From NCBI GenBank assembly GCA_036384795.1, contig DASVLP010000056.1:10867-74866 (forward strand): 64,000 bases of DNA, read 5' to 3'. The translations under genes and the position numbers were made by a program. Shown here piece by piece: positions 32,175-39,059 of this stretch; within the stretch, counting starts at the first letter, position 1, and each line of letters opens with the position of its first letter. Under the pieces are notes generated by a model. The model saw only the letters and a list, made by a program, of their open reading frames with translations. It had not been told where the DNA came from and did not search any database. This stretch comes from Andeanibacterium sp036384795. GTDB taxonomy: Bacteria > Pseudomonadota > Alphaproteobacteria > Sphingomonadales > Sphingomonadaceae.

Positions 32175-34187
32175 TCAATACCCCCAGCGCAGCCCCGCCC
32201 ACACCGTGGCCGGCGTGCCGTAGTCCATCGAGCCGCCCTGGTTGCGGGTGACGATCGTGGCATTGAACACGTTCTCGCCGCGCAGCACCACGCTCAGCTC
32301 CTTCCACACCGGCACCTGCGCAAACAAGTCGAGCGTGGTCGCGGCCGGCAGGACGTCGGTGTTGACGTCGTCTTCGTAGGCGGCGCCGGTGTGACGCAAG
32401 GTCGCGGCGAAGCGCATCCGGTCCCTGGGCTGCCACGCGAGCGTCGCCGAGGTCGACCACTTCGGCGTCTGCGCCGGCCGCAACCCGTCGAGCTGCGCCT
32501 GGGTGCCGCTCGCCTCGACCTTGGAATCGGTATACGCCAGCGACCCGGTCAGGCTGACGGCGCCCGAGCGGAGGGAGCCCTGGAATTCGATCCCCTGGGC
32601 GTGGATCGCATCGACGTTCTGCCGCTGCTTCAGGTTAGTGCCGATGGTGACGTTGGAGATCGCGTTCTTCAGCTTGTTGTCGAACGCGGTGAGCGAGAAG
32701 CTCGCCCAGCCCGCCGGGTCGAGCTCGATTCCCCCTTCGTAGCCTTCGAGCCGCTCGTTCTTCAGCGCGGCATTGGCCTCGGTGGTTACCGGGAACACCA
32801 CGAACGGGCGATAGAGCTCGTTCAGCGTCGGCAGCCGCAGCCCGGTGTACGCCGCGGCGCGCAGTCGCACGCCTTTCGCCACCGTGGCGAGCGCGCCGGC
32901 GCGCCAGGTCGTTTCCCAGCCCGAGCGATCGTTGAAGGCATCGTCCTCGGTCACTGCGCCCGATGCATCGAGCGCCCGGTAATAGCCGTCGCGGATCGAC
33001 CAGCGGTCGGCGCGCAAGCCGCCGGTCAGCACCACCGGGCCGAGCGTCCAATCGTCCTCGGCAAAAAACCCGACGTCGCTGTTGTGTCCGCCGGCAAGGT
33101 GCGTGCCGGTAACGAGCTGGGTTGCGGCGCTGTAGGTGTCTTCGGCAAGATCGCCGTCGGACAGTCGGAAATCGGTGCCCAGGCGCAGCACGTTGTCGTG
33201 ACCCACCGGGGGGCGCACCTCGAACTTGCCGCCGAAGCCGGTCGAGGGCGTGTCGCGCTGGTCGAGCGTCTTCTTGAAGCTGGTCGACGAGATCACGATG
33301 TTCGAGAAGTTGCGCCACTGGCCGTAGACCAGCGCATCGAACTGCCAATCGCCGTGACCGACCAGCCGGAGGCTGACGTCTTCGCCCTTGCTCTCGCTGT
33401 CGGCGCCCACGAAGCGCAAGGTGCGGTTGTCGTCGAACGCCATCCCGCGCGCCTGCAATTCGATGTCCGAGCCGAGCGGCTCGACCAGCCGCGCCTGGGT
33501 GGTCCAGCTGTCGTAGGCGGCGCGGGCCGACGCGGGCACCCGCTGGCTTTCGGGCGTGGTCCAGAAGCCCTGCCCGCGGTCCCACTCGCCGGCGACCACC
33601 GCGAAGCCCTTGCCGAGTTCGGGCGCGACGCTGCCGCTGAGCTGGGTCTCGCCGCGATCGTTGACCAGGGCCTGCCCGTTGAACAGGCCCAGTTCCTGCG
33701 CGTCTGCGCTTTCGAGCTCGATCGTGCCGGCAAGCGCGCCCGAGCCGAACGGACCCGAGCCGCCGCCGCGGGTCACGCGGATGTTGGCGATCTGGTCGGG
33801 CATGATCGACGACAGCGGGATATAGCCGAACATCGGATCGGCCATCGGCACCCCGTCGAGCAGCACTTGCGCGCGGCTGGTGGCGTTGCCGTTGAGCGCG
33901 CGCAAGGTGACGCCCTGCGCGCTGGGGTTGGACGAGCGGCTGTCCGAGCGGCGGAATTCCTGGAATCCCGCGACGTTCGACAACGCATCCTCGATCCGGC
34001 CCGAGGCGGTCGCGACGATTTGCTCGCGCGGGATGTCGACCACATCGTAGGCGGGGGTCGCCGGCGTTTGATCGAGCCCGCGCCCGGTGACGATGATGAC
34101 GTTGGGGTTATCCGCATCCTCCGCCATCGCCGTTGCCGGCAGCGCCAGGCTGGCGACGCACGCCAGCAGCATGAAGCGGATCGTCAT
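32175..34187 (-). CDS. TonB-dependent outer-membrane receptor
   Basis: This 670-residue receptor takes up a ligand across the outer membrane using TonB energy. It has a signal peptide (MTIRFMLLACVASLALPATA), then a TonB-box-like start (NVIIVTGRG). The plug domain shows QVLLDGVPMADPMFGYIPLS and VTRGGGSGPFGSGALAGTIEL, followed by the barrel. The last residue is aromatic (LRWGY), as needed for outer-membrane assembly. The start is set at 34187 with GGGAGAGA upstream. Substrate is unknown, but in a catabolic cluster the receptor probably imports the growth substrate. No iron box was seen in front of it. Confidence 0.93.
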   Translation of the reverse strand: MTIRFMLLACVASLALPATAMAEDADNPNVIIVTGRGLDQTPATPAYDVVDIPREQIVATASGRIEDALSNVAGFQEFRRSDSRSSNPSAQGVTLRALNGNATSRAQVLLDGVPMADPMFGYIPLSSIMPDQIANIRVTRGGGSGPFGSGALAGTIELESADAQELGLFNGQALVNDRGETQLSGSVAPELGKGFAVVAGEWDRGQGFWTTPESQRVPASARAAYDSWTTQARLVEPLGSDIELQARGMAFDDNRTLRFVGADSESKGEDVSLRLVGHGDWQFDALVYGQWRNFSNIVISSTSFKKTLDQRDTPSTGFGGKFEVRPPVGHDNVLRLGTDFRLSDGDLAEDTYSAATQLVTGTHLAGGHNSDVGFFAEDDWTLGPVVLTGGLRADRWSIRDGYYRALDASGAVTEDDAFNDRSGWETTWRAGALATVAKGVRLRAAAYTGLRLPTLNELYRPFVVFPVTTEANAALKNERLEGYEGGIELDPAGWASFSLTAFDNKLKNAISNVTIGTNLKQRQNVDAIHAQGIEFQGSLRSGAVSLTGSLAYTDSKVEASGTQAQLDGLRPAQTPKWSTSATLAWQPRDRMRFAATLRHTGAAYEDDVNTDVLPAATTLDLFAQVPVWKELSVVLRGENVFNATIVTRNQGGSMDYGTPATVWAGLRWGY

Positions 34188-34300
34188 CGGTCTCTCCCTC
34201 AATTTCGGACAAAGTCATCTCTGGCAAGCGCCCTCTAGCGCGCGGCGCTTGCCGCGTCACGCGGACTTTGGCAGGAGAATTGTCGCAGGGAGAATTTGCG

Positions 34301-34852
34301 ATGCGCATCATGATGGTTTCGGCACTGGCGGCGACGGCGATGTTGTGGACCGGCTGCGCCTCGGCCCAGACCAAGGAGAAAGAAATGGCCGATCCGGCCC
34401 CAGTGACCGCTCCCAAAATCGCGACCGACCATGCCGCGCTGCTGGCGAGCGACGACCCGAAGCTCGCGGCGAACAAGCGGCTGGTCTATGACATGTATCG
34501 CATCGTGCTGCAGGCAGGCATCTGGGAGCGGGCGGGCGAGTTCATCGCCGACGGCTACATCCAGCACAACCCGAACGCCGGCCAGGGCCTGTCGGGCGTG
34601 CAGGAATACATCCGCAAGACCCGCCCCGAGCGGCCGATCTCCGACAAGCTCGAGCTGCCGCTGATCCAGCTGATCGCCGAGGGCGACTATGTGATGACCG
34701 CGTTCGTGCGCCCTGAGAAAGACGCGGCCGGCGGGACGTATTACTCGACCTGGTTCGACCTCTACCGGATCGAAAACGGCAAGATCGCCGAGCACTGGGA
34801 CCCGATGCTCAAGAGCGACAAGCCGATCGACCCGAACACGCAGAAGCTCTGA
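34301..34852 (+). CDS. Exported SnoaL-like (NTF2-fold) protein
   Basis: This 183-residue protein has an N-terminal signal (MRIMMVSALAATAMLWTGCASA, possibly a lipobox at GCA). A SnoaL-like domain of the group annotated as aldol-condensation-type enzymes follows: NKRLVYDMYRIVLQAG, YIQHNPNAGQGLSGV, and the ending GKIAEHWDPM. Secreted members are common in sphingomonads, and their substrates are unknown. The start at 34301 has AGGGAGAA upstream. It is divergent from the receptor gene, with 113 bases between starts. Confidence 0.85.
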   Translation: MRIMMVSALAATAMLWTGCASAQTKEKEMADPAPVTAPKIATDHAALLASDDPKLAANKRLVYDMYRIVLQAGIWERAGEFIADGYIQHNPNAGQGLSGVQEYIRKTRPERPISDKLELPLIQLIAEGDYVMTAFVRPEKDAAGGTYYSTWFDLYRIENGKIAEHWDPMLKSDKPIDPNTQKL

Positions 34853-35029
34853 GGAGCGCCGCAGTCCTTTCCCCATCGCCCTGAGATGCAGTCATTCCGC
34901 GGCCATCGCGTTTTCGAACTGATGGGCTTTCGGCCAGGTTGACGGATCGTTGCTCGCCCTTCGGGCCTGATCGAGCTCCATTGCCCGAGCGGCGGGCCGG
35001 CCGTTGGCCAGCGTCGCCACATCGCCGCC

Positions 35030-35194
35030 TCAAAGTCTGCCCAGCAGCCACAGGATCAGCACGATGATCAGGATCACTCCGAGCAGGCCTGTGCCGCGGT
35101 GACCGTACCCATAGCCGTAGCCACCGAACCTGCCGCTGAAACCGCCCAGCAAGGCGATCACCAGAATGATGACGAGAATTAGGCCAATCGACAT
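35030..35194 (-). CDS. DUF3309-type small membrane protein
   Basis: This 54-residue protein has two hydrophobic helices (LILVIILVIALLGGF and LLGVILIIVLILWLLG) joined by a Gly/Tyr-rich loop (GGYGYGYGHRGTG), the layout of DUF3309 proteins. Function is unknown. It is monocistronic. A GGAAC-N17-TGTT element 35 bases upstream suggests stress-sigma control. Confidence 0.8.
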   Translation of the reverse strand: MSIGLILVIILVIALLGGFSGRFGGYGYGYGHRGTGLLGVILIIVLILWLLGRL

Positions 35195-35228
35195 CCACGC
35201 GCTCCTGATCTGCCCCGTCGTGCAAAGA

Positions 35229-35254
35229 AACAATCCGCCGCGGGATTGTGTTCC
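35229..35254 (-). promoter_or_regulatory. Candidate EcfG-type promoter of the DUF3309 gene
   Basis: On the minus strand, GGAAC (35254-35250) is followed after 17 bases by TGTT (35232-35229). This is one mismatch from the EcfG consensus GGAAC-N16/17-CGTT. The start codon lies 35 bases downstream, a normal distance. Confidence 0.5.
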
Positions 35255-35274
35255 TTCCGCGGGGCGGACCGCTG

Positions 35275-36750
35275 CTATTCAGCCGCAACTGTCTGTCCCG
35301 CGGCCTCGACCACGGCGTCATCCGAAAGATGCGCACCCTGCGCGCGCAGGATCGCGCGGACTTCGCGCACGTCCACCGCGCGCGGTTCGATGCCCCGGTT
35401 GACCGCCACCGCGGCGCCGACGCCCGCCGCCTGGCCGGTCAGCCAGCATTGCGGGATCTCGCGCATGAAGCCGTGGCTGTTCGCGTCGCAGCTGATGTGC
35501 CGTCCGCCGACCAGCAGGCCGTCGAGCGCGCGCGGCACGAGGCTGCCGTATGGCACCGAGAGCACCGGGAACTTCGGGCTGATCGAGGGGCTTATGCCGA
35601 TCTCGTCCGGCACGGGTGCGCCGCCCGACCAGTCCTTGCGCTCGATCCGGGCGACCCCGGCGAGGCGCCGGGTATGCCGAACGCCCAACTGGCTCGCGCT
35701 TTCGAGCGAATAGACGTGCTCGAACCCCGGCGCATGACGCCTGAAGAACTGGCAGTGGCCTTCCATCAGCCGGTGGCTGCGGATCTCGACTTCGGTCATG
35801 TCGTCGACGTCGAGCGCCGAGAGCCCGGACTGGCGGGGCCCGAGGAACAGCGCGATGTCGGGCCGCCAGCTGACATAGGGCGTCTGGAAATAGCCGAGCT
35901 CCTGCCGCCCGCGCTCCATGAACTGGGCGAGCTCGGCGGGATTGGCGACCTTCCAGTCGATCCACTTGTCCATGTCGACCCCGCCGAGGATCCACCCGGT
36001 GTTCATCGAATGATGGACGTCGCCTTCCTCGATGTCGGTATCGTACGCCGCGCCCGCGCGGGCGAACATGTCGCCGTCGCCGGTGGTGTCGACCACCACC
36101 TTGGCGAGCAGCGCGTGGCGACCCATCTTGCTTTCGAACACCACGCCGCGCGCGCCGCCGTTCTCCACCAAAGGCCGCGCGGCCCAGGCGTGGAACACGA
36201 TCCGCACCCCCGCTTCGAGCAGCATCTCCTGGTTGTTGAGCTTCATCCGCTCGGGATCGAGCGTCGGCGCCCAGCAGACCACCCCGTGAAACGCGGTGGT
36301 GCGCTGGCGCCAGTAGGCGGCGCGCTCGGGGTCGGTCGAGCCCCACTCGCGGCGGTCGGGCCCGGCGATCGCGTCCTTCGGCATGCGCTCGATGAAGTGG
36401 CGCGCAAAACCCTGGATCACGTGGTTGCCGGCCCAGTCGGTCATCCGGTCGATCCACATCACGAGGCCGCCGGTCGAGAGGCCGCCGAGGCAGTTGTAGC
36501 GCTCGATCAGGGTCACGTCCGCGCCCGCCTTCGCCGCCGCCCACGCCGCCGCGCAGCCCGCCGGGCCGCCGCCGATCACCGCGACGTCGCACTGGTGATA
36601 GACGTCGATCTCGCGCGCTTCCTCGCGGATCGTGCCGCTGCCGTTGCGCGGCGGCAGGGTGTGGCTGCGCGATTCGAACACGTCGGAACCGAGGAAACGT
36701 TCCTCGGTCCCGCCTTCGACGCGGTGCATTTTCGGGGTGTCGTCGGGCAT
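35275..36750 (-). CDS. FAD-dependent oxidoreductase (FAD_oxidored family)
   Basis: This 491-residue flavoprotein has the nucleotide-binding fold VAVIGGGPAGCAAAWAAAKAG at about residues 55-76. The family hallmark ERYNCLGGLSTGGLV follows. Later motifs are VVVDTTGDGDMFARAG and GLLVGGRHISCDANSHGFMR near the C-terminus. No membrane segments or signal peptide are visible. Proteins of this family act on diverse substrates, and none can be assigned. It follows the VOC gene on the same strand, with a palindromic repeat in the 145-base gap, and appears part of the same leftward set. Confidence 0.88.
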   Translation of the reverse strand: MPDDTPKMHRVEGGTEERFLGSDVFESRSHTLPPRNGSGTIREEAREIDVYHQCDVAVIGGGPAGCAAAWAAAKAGADVTLIERYNCLGGLSTGGLVMWIDRMTDWAGNHVIQGFARHFIERMPKDAIAGPDRREWGSTDPERAAYWRQRTTAFHGVVCWAPTLDPERMKLNNQEMLLEAGVRIVFHAWAARPLVENGGARGVVFESKMGRHALLAKVVVDTTGDGDMFARAGAAYDTDIEEGDVHHSMNTGWILGGVDMDKWIDWKVANPAELAQFMERGRQELGYFQTPYVSWRPDIALFLGPRQSGLSALDVDDMTEVEIRSHRLMEGHCQFFRRHAPGFEHVYSLESASQLGVRHTRRLAGVARIERKDWSGGAPVPDEIGISPSISPKFPVLSVPYGSLVPRALDGLLVGGRHISCDANSHGFMREIPQCWLTGQAAGVGAAVAVNRGIEPRAVDVREVRAILRAQGAHLSDDAVVEAAGQTVAAE

Positions 36751-36777
36751 GGGGCTTTATCGCATGAAAATTTCGCG

Positions 36778-36860
36778 TGAGTCCCTGCGAAAGCAGGGAC
36801 CCGGCGCCGCAAGCGGGAAGCGTGCTACCTGGACCCCGGCCTTCGCCGGGGATCACAGTA
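36778..36860. repeat. Double-hairpin extragenic repeat
   Basis: Two perfect hairpins sit close together: GTCCCTGC-GAAA-GCAGGGAC at 36781-36800 and CCCCGGC-CTTC-GCCGGGG at 36834-36851. In translation, such elements give the well-known PAFAG- and PSPG-like spurious peptides. It is a dispersed repeat of alphaproteobacteria, here between two genes of one presumed operon. Confidence 0.85.
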
Positions 36861-36895
36861 ATGAAAGGCGGTCGGCGCCTCCCTTCGGCGGCGTC

Positions 36896-37456
36896 TCAAT
36901 GCGTTGCGGTCAGCTCGGTTTCCTCTGGACGCACGTCGTTGTTCGGCGTGTGGTCGCCGGCAAGCCAGCGCTTGAGCTCGGAATGCGCGTCCTTCAGCCG
37001 CATCGCGTTGATCTGGTCGGCATGATCGGCATCGCGGGTGAACTCGACGATCATCCCATCGGGATCGACCGCATAGACCGAGCGGCAATAGCCGTGCTCG
37101 AGGATGTAGGTCTGCGGCGGCGTGATGCCGGCCGCTTCGATCCGCCGTTCGAGTTCGGCCTGCTGCTGCGCATCAACGTTGAGCGCGATGTGCCGGAACG
37201 GGCTTGCGGCGAGCTCGGGGCCGAACTGCGCCTGGTCATCCGGCTCGGCGAACTGGAAGAAGGCGAGCGCTCCGCCGTCCTGCAAACCGAAGAAGCAGTG
37301 GCAATAGGTGCGCTCCTTGCCGAACAGCTCTTCCTGCTCGCACCAGGTGGCGACCAGCGGGAAGCCGAGGATGTCCTCGTAGAAATGCCGCGTCGCCTCG
37401 AGGTTCTTCACCACATAGGCGGTGTGATGGAGGCGGCTGGGAACGTGGGGATTCAT
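36896..37456 (-). CDS. VOC family (glyoxalase/extradiol dioxygenase-like) protein
   Basis: This 186-residue protein is built of two beta-alpha-beta-beta-beta VOC modules. Likely metal ligands are an early His (LHHTAYVVKNLEATRHFYED), a central His (FRHIALNVDA) and a late Glu (DGMIVEFTRDADH). That set fits a metal-dependent glyoxalase, extradiol dioxygenase or lactone/epoxide-opening enzyme. Substrate is undetermined. It sits just downstream of a truncated TonB receptor fragment and upstream of the FAD oxidoreductase. Confidence 0.88.
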   Translation of the reverse strand: MNPHVPSRLHHTAYVVKNLEATRHFYEDILGFPLVATWCEQEELFGKERTYCHCFFGLQDGGALAFFQFAEPDDQAQFGPELAASPFRHIALNVDAQQQAELERRIEAAGITPPQTYILEHGYCRSVYAVDPDGMIVEFTRDADHADQINAMRLKDAHSELKRWLAGDHTPNNDVRPEETELTATH

Positions 37457-37505
37457 CGATGCACTCCTCTCGAATTCGGTTGCGCGCCTTCTAGCACGCC
37501 GGGCG

Positions 37506-37616
37506 CTAGAAACGGTAGCCCGCTTCGACGCCGAACACCCGCGGGCGCACTTCGATCACGAACCCGCCCGGCGAGAACTCCGCATGATACGTCACGCCGA
37601 AGAGGTTGGTCGCGAA
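37506..37616 (-). pseudogene. C-terminal remnant of a TonB-dependent receptor
   Basis: On the minus strand, a frame ending TAG at 37506-37508 encodes ATNLFGVTYHAEF, then SPGGFVIEV, PRVFGVEAGYRF. That is the typical last strands of a TonB-dependent receptor, closing in an aromatic residue. About 36 codons are recognisable. Upstream, the frame runs into unrelated sequence beside tRNA-Cys, and no start or plug domain exists. It lies 50 bases before the VOC gene, so the intact receptor gene probably once headed that operon. Confidence 0.75.
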
Positions 37617-37694
37617 CGCGGCAGCCGCCACGTGCCATTGCGCCGCCGCGCAATTGCCGCTAGGTGCGCGCGGCCCGCAAGCCGTGCGGGCATC

Positions 37695-37768
37695 GGCCCG
37701 ATGGCGGAGTGGTTACGCAGAGGACTGCAAATCCTTGCACGCCGGTTCGATTCCGGCTCGGGCCTCCA
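37695..37768 (+). tRNA. tRNA-Cys (GCA)
   Basis: The acceptor stem GGCCCGA/TCGGGCC is followed by discriminator T and an encoded CCA. The anticodon loop CTGCAAA gives GCA (cysteine). The TPsiC loop is TTCGATTCC. It marks the right edge of the catabolic gene region. Confidence 0.97.
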
Positions 37769-37883
37769 CTCATCGATATCCTCGCCGTTGGCCGCTCCAC
37801 GCCCCGCGATCGATGCGATGGGCGGCTGCGGTCCGCTCGCTTCTCGACGTTGAATTCTGCCGGTCCCGCCACATCTCCCGATA

Positions 37884-38710
37884 ATGCGGCGGATAATCAA
37901 GCATGCGATCGCCGGTTGGGTTCGCGCGGTCTTCAACGATCCCGCGCGCGGAGAACGGCCGATCGAGCGCCGGCCGGATGGGTTGTTCGGCCCGGCGTCG
38001 GTTGCCTGGCGCGTCCACGGCGACGTGACCACGATGATGGTCGGCGGGGTCAGCGCGCTGCTGCTGCAGATGCTCCACCCGGCGGTGCTCGCCGGGGTAT
38101 GGGACCATTCCAGCTTCCGGGAAGACATGCACGGGCGATTGCGCCGGACTGCGCGGTTCATTGCGCTGACGACCTATGGCGCGCGCGACGAGGCCGAAGC
38201 GACGATCGCCCAAGTGCGGGACATTCACCGGCGGGTCCGCGGAACGTTGCCGGACGGCCGGGCTTACTGCGCCGACGATCCGGAGCTGCTTGCCTGGGTC
38301 CATGCAACCGAAGCCGTTTCGTTCCTCAAGGCCTGGATCCGCTACGCGGAGCCCGGGATGCGGCGGGCGGACCAGGATCGCTATTTCGAAGAAGTATCGG
38401 TCGTCGCCCATGCCTCGGCGCGGCGTCGGTGCCCCGCAGCCGTTCCGCGATGCTTGAATACATCGCCGCGATGCGCCCTCACTTGCGCGCGGACCGGCGC
38501 ACGCGCGAGGTCGCGCGCAAGCTCCTCGAATATCGCGCGTCGGCGGTCGAGGCCCTGCCGCTCGAGATCGTCCGCCATGCGGCGATCGACCTGCTTCCCG
38601 GTTGGGCCCGGCGCATGCACGGCTTGCGGCGGTCCGGCCTCGCACGCCCGTTCGTCGGAGGCACCACGCTGGCCTTGGCGCACACCTTGCGCTGGGCGTT
38701 CCGGGATTGA
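37884..38710 (+). pseudogene. DUF2236 family oxygenase-like gene, frameshifted
   Basis: The first frame (37884 to about 38412) encodes a clear DUF2236 N-terminus: VAWRVHGDVTTMMVGGVSAL, LLQMLHPAVLAGVWDHSSF, WVHATEAVSFL. The rest of the domain (SVPRSRSAMLEYIAAMRP, then LARPFVGGTTLALAHTLRWAF) continues in a different frame, ending at 38710. Joining the two needs one base added near 38411-38416, so a single-base deletion has occurred (or a sequencing error). DUF2236 includes heme proteins of the latex-clearing/mpaB type. The gene lies between tRNA-Cys and tRNA-Thr. Confidence 0.8.
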
Positions 38711-38796
38711 GCGACCTTATCGGCCCGGCTTGCAGCGGATCGCGCCGCGAAAGCATTGCAGCCGCGCGGCAACGCCGTTAAGGGCGCTTCGCGTGT

Positions 38797-38872
38797 GCCG
38801 CTTTAGCTCAGTTGGTAGAGCACATCATTCGTAATGATGGGGTCACTGGTTCGAGTCCAGTAAGCGGCACCA
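38797..38872 (+). tRNA. tRNA-Thr (CGT)
   Basis: The acceptor stem GCCGCTT/AAGCGGC is followed by discriminator A and an encoded CCA. The anticodon stem encloses TTCGTAA, giving CGT (threonine ACG). The D loop AGCTCAGTTGGTAGAGC and TPsiC loop TTCGAGTCC are canonical. Its 3' end is partly duplicated at 41073-41091. Confidence 0.97.
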
Positions 38873-38876
38873 GCAC
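38858..38876 (+). repeat. Left copy of a tRNA-Thr 3'-end direct repeat (possible attL)
   Basis: CAGTAAGCGGC, two bases, CAGCAC. The same pattern recurs at 41073-41091, matching 17 of 19 bases. It includes the acceptor 3' strand of tRNA-Thr. Duplicated tRNA 3' ends are the usual footprint of tyrosine-recombinase integration. Confidence 0.5.
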
Positions 38877-39059
38877 TCTGACTAGGATAATCTGGAGCTT
38901 GCTGCGGAAGGGCGCTTTCGCAGGGGAGGCGCTTTGGGTAGGGCCTCGATCGGGCAGGAACCCCCTGGACGAAATCGAAGCCACCGCGATCTTGAGGTGG
39001 GTTGCCGAGAAAAGCGTGTCGGGTCTTGTGCCGGCCACGGTCGCACACGGCGACGTCGG

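Noticed and set aside
32391..34238. A 615-codon plus-strand frame
   Set aside because: It is opposite the TonB-dependent receptor and has no protein-like features.
37695..37768. tRNA-Cys as an attachment site for the catabolic cluster
   Set aside because: No second copy of its 3' end was found by eye near the other end of the cluster, so integration there is not supported.
38803..39048. Short minus-strand frames giving peptides like LTGLEPVTPSLR
   Set aside because: These are translations of the tRNA-Thr gene, a well-known annotation artefact.
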